Part shown: positions 50,104 to 62,000 of the stretch, piece by piece | Layout: the number at the start of each line of letters is the position of its first letter | How positions within the stretch are numbered: position 1 is the first letter of the stretch | Assembly (NCBI RefSeq): GCF_028453695.1 | Contig: NC_135780.1 | Coordinates: 8,308,001 to 8,372,000 of the forward strand | Origin: Augochlora pura | Taxonomy: Eukaryota > Arthropoda > Insecta > Hymenoptera > Halictidae | DNA length: 64,000 nucleotides | Direction of reading: 5' to 3' | Program-made: the position numbers and the translations under genes | Notes under the pieces: generated by a model | What the model was told of the DNA's origin: nothing | What the model saw: the letters and a program-made list of their open reading frames with translations, nothing else | Database searches by the model: none

Positions 50104-50850
50104 CTAATAATGAGTGGCACCGCCCTTATTTTCGATGACTTCAATCATCCTCTTTGGTAAAGATTTGTATAACACGGATTTGAATTTGTGGTAAATTATT
50201 CCATTCTCTTTGGATACACTTTTTTCAATCGTGAATGTTTTCGAATTGCCTTCCTTCAGTATAGACAGCTCGCGATAACATTCCCCAGCAGTTTTCAATT
50301 ATACTTAAGTCAGGGGAGCATGCTGACCATTTTCAAACACGAGTATTTTCTTTTGTAAAATACTCTTGAACAATTTTTGCTGTATGTACAGCAGCATTAT
50401 CCTGCTGAAATATAAATGGCTTCCTAGCAATGTGTTCTGCGTACGTATTAATTTGATTTTTAATTAGTTCGGCATATTTTATACTGTTCATTCGGCCCTG
50501 AATAAATTAAATATCGGTTTTCCCATTGTAGCCAATCCCTGCTCATATCATAACGCTACCACCTCCTGCTTGTCGTTTGATTGTTTTATTTCTTCTTTCC
50601 GTATATCATGGTAATAATATGAGTGTCCATCAGAACCATCCAAATTAAATTTCTCATCGGTAAAGTTAATTTTTTTCCAGGACCTCTTCCAATGTATGTG
50701 TTCTTTTGCGAATAATAAACGTTTCTGCATGTGTCTAGACTGTAGGCGTGGCTTTCTTTTAATTTTTCTTCTAGTTGTATTGCTGAATGTTCGGAGTACA
50801 CGACGAACGTTTTCGATATTCGTATTCACACCCGCTTTGCGAGCACTTTG
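50104..50850 (-). pseudogene. Tc3-like (Tc1/mariner superfamily, DD34E) transposase pseudogene
   Basis: Read on the minus strand: RKAGVNTNIENVRRVLRTFS, RSWKKINFTDEKFNLDGSDG (first catalytic Asp), YYYHDIRKEE, a frame shift, GRMNSIKYAELIKNQ, FIFQQDNAAVHTAKI (second Asp), an in-frame TGA, then CSPDLSIIENCWG with the third acidic residue as Glu. It ends LPKRMIEVIENKGGATHY and a stop at 50104. The N-terminal DNA-binding domain is absent. Stops and at least one frameshift show it is dead. The order and spacing fit the Tc3 group rather than mariner. Confidence 0.85.
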
Positions 50851-51182
50851 AACAAAAAGTAAGGTGAAGTTGTTTATAAAATATAAATTCTTTATTTATT
50901 CTTCCAAATCAATTTCATCTCCTTCAAAGTAATCCCCGTCCGATAAAACGCACTTTTGCCAACGCTTTTTCCAGTCCTCGAAACAGTCGGAATAGTCTTT
51001 TTCCGGTATAGCCTTCAAGACCTTCTTCGATTCGGTTTTTCTCTCCTCAATCGTGTCAAAACGGCGTCCCCGCATTGGCCTTTTGAGTTTACTGAATAGC
51101 TAGAAGTCGCGCGGAGCCAAATCAGGCGAATACGGTGGTTGCGGAACGATACGAGTCGAGTTTTTGGCAAAAAAGTCGCGAA
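50851..51182 (-). pseudogene. Mariner transposase 3' part plus terminal repeat, cut by an assembly gap
   Basis: From the gap, the minus strand reads FAKNSTRIVPQPPYSPDLAP (third catalytic Asp), RDF, an in-frame TAG, LFSKLKRPMRGRRFDTIEER, KKVLKAIPEKDYSDCFEDWK, KRWQKCVLSDGDYFEGDEID and a stop at 50896-50898. The DD34D-type YSPDLAP block identifies mariner. About 45 bp after the stop comes AACAAAAAGTAAGGTGAA, the terminal repeat also seen in the MITE at 94-224. The outer end of the repeat merges into the Tc3-like pseudogene, so one element probably inserted in or near the other. The 5' part lies in or beyond the gap. Confidence 0.85.
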
Positions 51183-51282
51183 NNNNNNNNNNNNNNNNNN
51201 NNNNNNNNNNNNNNNNNNNNNNNNNNNNNNNNNNNNNNNNNNNNNNNNNNNNNNNNNNNNNNNNNNNNNNNNNNNNNNNNNN
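51183..51282. other. Assembly gap (100 N)
   Basis: Exactly 100 N, so of unknown true length. It begins inside a mariner transposase gene and lies where the terminal exon of the phospholipase gene is expected. Confidence 0.99.
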
Positions 51283-53013
51283 AAAAAAAATTTTCTGTGA
51301 TATGTTGTGAAAAATGATTTCTTGTAGCTATTTATGAAGTTTCTGAATATCTTTTTTGTGCAGTTTTTTTCTGCGGTCCCTATCTACCGCACAAAAACAG
51401 GTTTCACTCTATATGAAATTCTATATCTTTTTTCAAAAGTTGTTGATGTAATCAAAATATGCCCCGTTTGCTTTACTACACCTTTTTCAACGAGATTTCA
51501 ATACAGAAATGCCTGTCTTAAACAAATTCTGATCTTTAGAATTAATAAAATCTGATATGGAATATTTCAGGCTGTCTTCATTTATACATTTAGCTCGTAT
51601 ACTATGTATACTATTTAGCCCGTAAAAACTGTCCTAAATGTTTAAAATAGTGAAAGTTAGTTGGCGAAAGATCTATATTTTATAAAATTTTATATTTTAC
51701 TTCATTTAATTTCGCAATTGTTTTGTACGACGTATGCGTAGTTTATGAGCTAAACAGTATGTAAATGAGGACAGTCCGAAAAATTCCATACCACAGTTTA
51801 TTGATCCGAAAAATCATAATTTCTTGAAGACAGACATCTATGAATTAAACTCGCTTTGGGAAAAATGTATTGAAACGAATGGGACATATTTTGATGAAAT
51901 CAATAGCTTTTGAAAAAAGATATGCAGTTTTATATACTCACTTAAAAATCCGATATTTCATATGCACCAACCTAATAGAACACGAAACAGTCAACGTTCA
52001 GAAACAGATAGAGATAAACATTACCAAACTAGATTACATTAGACATAATTCGAAATAATCCTAGGCATGCACTATACTATTTACCAGAGGTTGTAATATG
52101 AACGCAATATATATAAATGTGAACGCAATATAATTTAAAACGCAGTCATGCTTGAGAAAAGATATGATAAGAAGAGGCACTTTATAAGCAAATTATAGCA
52201 GATAGTACAAACTGATAGGATAAATGCAAGAAATTTTTGCATAAAGTACAGAAGAACATGCTATTGGACAGATGGAAAAACAGAAGAGCAATAATTAGTG
52301 TTCAATTACATATAAGCATTCGTCGAGTGAAAAAATGTAAGCACGTGTGGCATGTAAATATATACGAGACACAACAAATCACCAGTCATATGATCGGTTA
52401 ATTATCGTCCTAGAACTGTATAAAAGTTGCATACAGTTCATTCAATCAATCAATTAATAAACAAATATACAGGACGATTTCTTACATGCCACGATATAAT
52501 AATAGGACAGTTACGTCTAGTTTGCTGTTTTTTTATGCAAAATGAAAATTATCTTCGGTAATTTCAAGAAACGGGAATTTTATATATGATTTCATATAAA
52601 CCCCTTGCTGCGGAAACCATTTCAACTTCAAATTAAAAATAATTATGCTGACCTACAGCATTTCCACTTTAAACGACTTACAATATTGTATTATAGTTTG
52701 CGCATATAAAATTAAGCCTTGTGAGACTTACATAACAATTACAATGTAACACTCTCGAACTTGATAATGCATGACACCACTTAAGGGCAAAGGGTTAGTA
52801 ATTTTCATCATTTAAGTCCTCGTACCCGTATCGTAACTATAAAAGAACATTTTAATAATTGCCTCAAAAAATTCACAACGTTCAGAAAATTTTCTTATTT
52901 TTTTAAACACACAATTTTAAGAAAATTTTTTTTATTTCCTTGAAATCAAAATTTTAAGAAAATTTTCTCTTCCTATTCACTATACTGCACATTATCAATA
53001 ATGATTTTCTTAC
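51283..53013. other. No exon recognised; possible short LTR inside
   Basis: The lipase terminal exon should lie on the minus strand in this direction, but no LWNNMLEPVG-like sequence was found. The stretch is AT-rich and contains the LTR-like unit at 52346-52493. Confidence 0.4.
52346..52493 (+). mobile_element. Candidate short solo LTR
   Basis: GTGGCATGTAA at 52347-52357 is exactly inverted at 52482-52492, close to a TG start. In between are TATAAAAG and, ~45 bp later, AATAAACAAATA, i.e. a TATA box and poly(A) signal in the order expected in a copia-type LTR. No clean target duplication or second copy was seen, so the call is tentative. Confidence 0.35.
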
Positions 53014-56000
53014 CTAGAGCGTGGCCCTTTTGACTAAAGTGAAAGCAATCGTACGTGACCAAAGTAGGATCGATCGGCGACGCTTTACTGGGATCCGCAT
53101 TTGGAGCGTTAAACAATTTAATAAACGGTTGCAGGACTACCGTGAAATCTAATGATTTATCATATCTGAAAAATTCATATCATTGCTTTTAATAACCATA
53201 ACTAGAATGTGTGATCATTTCAATGAGAATGAAAATTCTTGGAATGCTTTCCAGCATTAAAACGGTAACGCTCATGCATTTCCCATTAAGATACCAAAGA
53301 GAAGATAATGTCAAAGAAAGAAGTTGTACCCTTCGAGCGAGCAAACACGACGATATAAATAGACCTTTTATTTGACGTTATCTTCAGGGTTACTCAGACC
53401 TCGTCAATATTTTTTTGAGCGACACTATGCGACAACATGACCTAGTGTTCGACGTCAAGTTCAGTGAAGTAGAATACAGTGACCTCGAAATGGCATCCAA
53501 CTGAGAAATCTACGTTCAACCAATGGAAACATTAACGCATGAAGTACGATGTTAATACATAGCCATAACTGTATAACAGTTATGTCTATCTTCATTCAGT
53601 TATTATCTTCTGTACATACGTTGTTGCTAAATGGCACTTTATACATCTACGGTCTATAAGCATAGTAGAACTTTCATAGAAAAAACCGAAATTGTTATAG
53701 TTTTACATTCGTTAGAATATGACAAAATCGTTAATAGGAAACATCATGTTTGACTCGAGTTTAGTCTACTTTAAAATATAAAGTAATTGTGTTTAAAACT
53801 AAAATTACAGAGTTCCAAACGTGACTAACGTATAGTATATTATACAAGTATGTTCATTTAAATGGCATACGTTTCCTAATAACGTAGCTCGAAGAAAAAG
53901 GTTTACCTACAAATTTCTGTGATAAGAATAAACACTTTTATTATTTATCGAAAATATTCATACTTGTGCCATATCACTGAAAAATGTTCAGACATGGACT
54001 CAACAGTTTGACAATATTCGTTTATGTCAAATATTGTAAAGATGCATTTCACTCTTCGAAATATTTCATTGTCAATTCAATATTGGCAATATTATTGTAT
54101 ATACTGAACGATTTGCAGATAATATTCATTGTAAATTTTGTTGAACGATTTCTATGAACGTTATAATATTTTTCATATAATCTCACCTTCCTGAATCTAT
54201 CAAAGATTCCACTGCTTGCTGATAGAGCTGGGCCATTTTGGAAGCTGTAATACTTGGTCGATTTCCTCTGTGCATGCAAGCACAGTACAGAGGATGCAAA
54301 ATATTGCACATGGCACTTCGAGGAACTCTAATGGACACTGTAACGTCTGTACAATAATTGATCATTCATTCGTATACATATTTTCCATTAATTACTCTAT
54401 TTATGTACATATTTCGTTTGTTAAAAAATCTATTTGATAATTCCGTTAATAATAATTGTTATTATTGCACTGCTATATGCATACAATAGCAATACAATTT
54501 TAAATAACAATTTTATATTAATAATACTTATTGTATATGTAGTTTCTATTGGTCATACTATTTATACAGATTTTTGTGTTAATAATATTTTACCTAATCA
54601 TTTTCTACGCTGGTACATGATGTCCTATTACAGGCAATAATATTTAGCAAATTATTCCATTATTTAGTGTAACTCGTACCCTCCTCGTTATTTCTATCTT
54701 TCATAGTTCGACCAAGACCGTCGTCGCATAACTTATTGTTATATAAATGTTCGGAAAGACGAAGTGTTTTGGAAAGACGTTATTGTTATTAAGGTTGGTA
54801 TTTGTACAATGCGGCTCCGAGTTTTTGTCCGAAGTGACGCGTTACATTCTGTCCCGCCTAATGCAAGAGTTGAAAGTGATTTATAGACGACAAGTGGTAT
54901 AATTGCCACCGCATCACTTCTAGAGAATTGACAATGAAGTTTAATCTGTCTCGCACGAGTTACGTCAAACTAGTATGCCGTATATAATAAGAAAAAAGAA
55001 AAACAAGAAAAGCCTGTGTTGATCGGCATTACGTTACAGTGAAACAGTTTTATTGGTTTTCTCAGGAATCTTGAAGGTAACGCTGGTGGGCTATTTTAAT
55101 AAAACGTTTCTCCGTAATCGTTGACTTATATAATCTAAACGATTTCAGTTTATCTTGCAGAAAAGTAGCTCTTTTTCTTGACGCTGCTGACTTTGATCTT
55201 TCATAAATAGTTAATTTGTAAGAGTATTATCTTGTATTATAATAAATTACCTATGGCTGGCACCAGGTTGACTAGAGTACGAGGCAAAGCAATTTTCAAA
55301 AAATCCAATGTTCTCCGTAAGTGCAGGGCGTAACGGATCGGTGAAAACTGCGCGGGACTGTAGCACTGTGCAGAGCATATGTCATTTGCACCGAAAAATA
55401 TAGTGACGAGCTGAAAGATAGAAAAATATCTTGCTTCATCTCGACCAATTATAATCGTAAATATCAAATAAAAGATGCAAACACATTTAGTTCTTATGAT
55501 ATCTGAAAAATATGGATTTTATCCTCGAATTTCGGGGCAGAAATAATTTTTCTTTATCACCTAGATATGGTTCATTACAGATATAAGAAATACATATAAA
55601 ATGTTTTTAAACATACTGTATTATACTAACATCTCAATAAAATCTCAATAGAATCTCTCAATAAAATCAGTGTGTTACATTTGTATTTATGTATTCGTAT
55701 GCCTGATACACACTTATCGCCAAATCAGCACGTTAAGTAGCATTGCCAAGTAATGCAGATGTTACCTGATAATTTCAAGTGCTTAATAGTAAGGCGTTAA
55801 CCCCTTGCCATACCATTTTCTTTGCAATTACTATGATTAGAATTTTTTCGACCGCGCTAATTTTTTAGAAGAAAAAGGAATTTTATATTTATCGTGTGCT
55901 AGCATCTACTTGAATGTTTAAATATTGGTGACGAGAGAATAAAATTTGATTTCTACTCAAAGGAACGGTTAAACATTCGTACCTAACAGCTTATTGTTAT

Positions 56001-59000
56001 AAATCTCCGTCGCGAGTCTGGCTCGTTAAAGTACGGCAAGGGGTTAATATTAACACAGCTCTACAGACTTGTGTTTTCTAGACGATGGAGGTGACTTCCG
56101 GCAATTTCTTTAACGATGGGTGAACAACCCGTAAAGTACGAATACTAAATTATAACTCGAAAACAAGGTTGCGTTGAATGATACTTATACAAAAATATTT
56201 CCGGTTTTAACATACCGATTTTAAGGTATTATTTCTATTTAAGCTTACCTGAATCTTCAGATACGGTTCATGCAGTTGTACACAATTTTCGTAATTGCCA
56301 AATACATTTTTAATAACTAAGATAAAGAATGTCGCATTACTTTTTCTATTTTATGAGCAGAGACTAGCACACAGTTCGGTAGTTACCGTTTTTTAAATCC
56401 CGTACATCTGTACGAAATCCTTGAAAGAAATAGGTGGTGCTTACTGCTTCATTTTTAGTTGTGTATATACATACAACTATGCAAAAAGATAATAAATACC
56501 AAGGTAAATGAAATTATAAAGCTACATTAGATTTAGGTAAGCGTAATCCGGTATAAAAAATAAAATGATAAAGCAATAAAGAATTGTAAAGTCAGTAAAT
56601 ATCTCAAAAATATTTATATAAAAATCCGTATGAAAGGAACTTTCTATACAGTCTACATGTATTGAACTGAAAATATGTATATATATTGAATGTTACCATA
56701 TAAATAAAATATTAAATGTGTAGCATGTATATTGTTGTAAATATATATAATAATAAACTAGTGCGAACTAAATTTTCTTGAATAAAAAAAATTAATTGCT
56801 AAATAAATCTATAAACATACGTTAAAAGTTTCTGATTCGATTATCTATCAAAGAAATCAAAGCATTTTTCATATTGCATTTGTTACGATATGTCAATAAA
56901 CGAGCATTCGATTTTTGAACAATTTGAATTTACACTACCTTCCATTGTCGTTTAAAGTCAACTTTCGGATCACTTTTGATCCTTTGAACAAGGATTCGAG
57001 CTTGCTGCAATGCGTCTTCTGTAGCTGCGACAGGAAAAGCAATATTCAGCTTCGCTTTGCTCGAAATAAATTCGCCCGTGCCCGTCGAGTACCCATACAA
57101 ATTGGGATTGAACATCTGTCGTGACAATTTCAAACAATAAGTTAAAAGAAACAAAACACGAAACTTAAAAATTCAAATCTGTTTCGTTAAAGCAGATCTG
57201 TAATTACAAAACAGAGATTGATAACAAAAGTAGAAAGGGAGAAAGGGGCAATATAGGGAGTATAAGAAATATATGTATATTTCAAATCGTTGAATTGATT
57301 GCATATTTATGACAAAAATGAGTGAATCAAATTCAAAAGAGTTTAAAAATATAAAAATAGTACTGCGTGATGTTCAATTTATTATAATTATTAAGAAAAG
57401 AAATAACTCCTGTATCTGCTACCGAATGCAAACAATTCTTATATCACATAAAAATCTGCAATCTAGTGATAACTGATAATAGCAGATGTACTTATCTTTA
57501 AATCAAATGTAGATAAAAGCAGGTGTCTTTAGATTAAATGCAAAGAATGTAAAATGCTATTTTCAATATGCGACGGGTAGGTACTGCGTGTCACTCTATA
57601 AATGGAGCAAAGTAGGGAGCAAATATTTACACATATTACAAATGTAAACAGCATATTTGACCTTGCTAACACCTCCGGCACGTGTACGTGAACCTAATTT
57701 TAATACTATAGACTACTATGACGTTTGTGGATTCAGGAAATAAGTAACAACAGAAAATATGTTTCAGAGCTGTCAGCGTTATCCTTGCAAAAACTTTGTT
57801 CCTGTTCCGATGAAGGACGGTTTCTTTGGATACCTCTTACTTTATTTCAACTCCAATATCATTTATGAGGAACTGAAAACTCCCGCGGTTAAATATTAGA
57901 ACATCTCTACGCGCTAATAATGGTGTCCTACTATCCTGAATATGATATCGAAACTAATTGCCCCTTGCCCCTTTCTCAGAATTTTTACGAAACGATATCA
58001 TACGATATAGAGATCAGTCTATGAATACTACAAACAATGAAGAAAATCTCTATCAATTTGTCTGTCCATCTGATATCGTATTGTAAAATACTATAATAAT
58101 TACTAATTACAAAATGATGTTCGCTTGATTGTAATTATTAAGATTAAATTAAAAATTTTTAATCGTATAGTTTTTAAAATGTTTTCTTTTTAAACATTTC
58201 ACGTTTACTAGCTTCAACTTGAATAATAAACACAATTTTGTTAGCCACATCTTGTTCACCGTGATATTTCAAATAACTATTGTTTTCAATCCCTAGTAAA
58301 TATGGCCATTAAATTGTGTTATTCCGCTTAGGCAGATTTCACGTAGATTACACGTTTAATACACTTAATACCTTTAGTAAATTAGGAACGGTTAAGAACC
58401 GTCTCCAATCACCTTGTCCACCTACACACCAGCTAACACCGCGGGCTTCTATAAATGTTCCAATTGCGAACTCTTCTAAAGCACCGCTTCCGGCAACCAA
58501 TGAATCGCCTAGGCCGCCGACAATATCTATGTCGCCAGGTCTTAAACGATGCACGCTCACAGGGGCTGAAAGAGATCTGAAAACAAAATCGAATACCACA
58601 TTCTGCTTCTGATAATTAGACAGACTAGATTATACTGAAATTCGATAACTTTATTTTACATAAAAACAACGTTTGCGTAAAGGGTTTTCAGCGACTCGAA
58701 ATTTTTGGGGCTTATAACTTTACAGAGAATATTCCTTACCATTTTATGGTCACTGTATACAAGTTAGAATACTTTTATGCTTCAAGTTATCTTAAATCTC
58801 CTATAGAGCTTTGTTTTTACACAAAAACCATATTTGCGAGAAAAATTTCTGATTACTAAATTAAGGGTTTAGGTTAGTCGAGTCACTTTCCCAGAATCAA
58901 CAGATCGATATCAACTGTACAATTTCCGTTACAGAAATGGCATTATCACAGATGGTATATGTCAATAAACTGGGTATCCAATACATTACTTTGTCATCCG

Positions 59001-62000
59001 AAAATAAGACTTTAGAAGCTTCATGACCATCTTGTATCACGTTCCTTTATTATCAATATTTCAGAGATTTGAGCTTCCTAGTGAAAATGAAGTGCCCTGT
59101 ATACCTCGTTCGCATAACGTGTGGTAATTTCAACAACTACATCATGTCGTTCGTCATCTCAAGTCCAGCAGTTGTTAAAGTAGAAATCTATCTTATATCT
59201 ACCGAGTATTCAAACACTTCGTCTGAGTCATGTCTGAATTAGTTTATATTTAAGCAAACATGCAATTCTGATGATTCTCACTCAATGGAGACTCAATCGT
59301 TGAAAAATTCAATCGTTCGAATACTGATAATAATTAATTAAGTTGATAATATAATTCCCTCGGCTGGGATAATATAATACCGCTCGGCTTTAATTTCCGA
59401 GATATTCAGATTTGTAAAAGTTACGGCTATTATTTATCATAGTTTATTATATTATATTATAGTTTATTATAGTTAAAAAAAAACTTAATATACACGTACC
59501 TTCCATATGTGATGTTACAAGGAAAGGGAACACGGTCTGAAATCTGAGCCTGACTCCTTATTCCACTGTGCATAAGTGGATAAGCAATACCTGTATTATC
59601 CATCTGGTTCTAAAACAATAATAATTTGGTTTCTACACATACACAGTCGTTTTTTAAAAGTAGGTTTCAATTTATACAAAATAAATGATTAAAACAAAAG
59701 TATTTAGAAATGTATTGTCCGGAAAGTTCGTGCCGATTTTCGGTAGGTAGCGTGAGTGACCTGACTGAATATATCACAATTATTGAAAGCAAATGACATG
59801 TGTACATATTCTAAAAGAGATAACTTCAGCCATATTTGGAAAAAAGTTCGGTTACGATTCGTTCATTTTTATCAGTTTTGTACGCCTTAGAATATGGTGG
59901 CAAATAAAGTGCATTATAGGCATTTAATGCTTTTCTTTTTCCGAAAGGGCAAAAATGCTACACAAGCGGCAAATAAGATATGCGCTGTTTATGACGAGGA
60001 TGCTGTAGCCGAAAGAATTGTCCGGAAGTGGTTTGCTCGGTTTAAAGCTGGAAATTTCGACCTGGAAGATCAAGAACGCCCAGGTAGGCCGTCCACCACA
60101 GACGAAGATATGATTAGAACAGAAATCGAGAATAAGCTTTTACCAAATAATGAAACAATAGATGCGGCAAAGTATTGCTCTCAATTAGATAAATTGAAGA
60201 CATCGATTGAACACAAACGTCCAGAAATTTTTAAAAACAGTTTTTTAAAATTAATTCATTACTATTACTTCTAAACAAATACTTATTGACAGGAGTTGTA
60301 CTGATTACACAATATACACTCTAAATTACGAATACATAGTTTGCGTGAACTTATAAATTGTTATATTTTATTATCATGAGAGTTCATCATCTAAAATTAT
60401 AGCATGCTGCACCGGCTTACAGTTTTACTTGAAAATCATGAAACTTTCAAAGCATGCTTACTTCCGGTTCCGTCGATTCCATGTCCGGTACACGGCGACG
60501 TTTCGTCACAATTTCAACCTTTACCGATCACCGCAGAATACGGGTTTACTATACAGCGCACGTAACTGCTTTTGCTTTCTTTCATTTATATTCTATCACG
60601 TTTTGATTTAAATACCGTCTGCTGTATGTAAATGAATAAATTACTTCTGCGACTACATTAAATTCTAATGTACGTCAGATTTATTAATTGGAATTCAAAA
60701 GATTGTAATTTGCGCATTTTTATTAGCATAATGCAGATCAAACCGCGTGTGAACATTTGTACCGATGTGCGTAGTATGTACTTCACTTTTACAGATATTT
60801 CAACATGCAACATTTACCAAACCCAGTAATTTAGTAATGAGCAAAGTTTAACAAAATTTCATTTTAATTTCTATTTTAATTTTGTAACCATTTATTACGG
60901 GCAACTGACAAATTGGTATGTTTCTATTTTCTCAAATACTAATTGTGTAACAGTATGCTATTTTATAAATAGCATCGCGAATCTCTTGATTTAGGGCGCT
61001 ATTATTAAAACAAAATTCGTTTGTTTTCAATTAAATTCTGAAATATCAAAACTATCATTTCGGATTGCTTTCTCATATTTTAGTGATGCGTGTCAGCCAA
61101 AATGGAACTCCTGTTTAGTCAAAATCGGGCTCGGCAGTCAAACGAAAAGAAAAGTTCTGGCCTTTCTCCAATTGTTCGGCATGCAAAGCACTTTTCTTTT
61201 CGGTCTCGTCCTTCCGGTTTGACGTAACAACAGTAAAGTTGCGTTATCCCGTTAGGTTCCGTCTCATTACCAATTAGATCAACCAAAACGATGCAACCAC
61301 AAGAAAAATAAGAAATACTTTTGCAAATCTTTTAGCATAATAAAATTACTTTTCATAACAAAAATTTATGTGCTGAATGCAAAATGACAAGAAACTTTAA
61401 ACTTTCTCAAATATTAATAGCGAGAAATTGCGTTTTAGAATGATGGTATTCTATGGTTTGATTTTAATTCTATGGCTTTCGCTTCTATAAAACTGAATAC
61501 ATATTGATGAGAAGTAATTCCGCAACTGACAAGGAATATATCAAAGTCGTAATTTTGATGGTCGTCTACGGATATGTTATGCGCACATCGATTTGCTTCC
61601 ACTTAATCTAAACTAATTTTTCTTCTAATATTCTTTCTTTTAGTTTGGTACGCCACGAGAACATACAAAATGTGACGGACGATAAAACCAAGAATGGAAG
61701 GATTTGGAGTGACCAGAAATGGTATTAGACGTGACCGAAAGCGATGCAGAAGTCGCCACAAACGATGAGAAGTGCGTATGACACTATTTTATCATCCTAT
61801 TCCAAGTTATATATAAAAAATAAAGCTATTAAACTTGCACATTTCTTATACGATATAAGATTTTAAAAATATTTGCGTTGAGATTCATATAGATTCTTAA
61901 CGTGGCCATCTTTGGTACATCAACCCTATAGACTTCCTTGTATTTCACACAAATGACACAAAAAATAAGAATCCACAATCTAATGATTGGATTGTTATTT

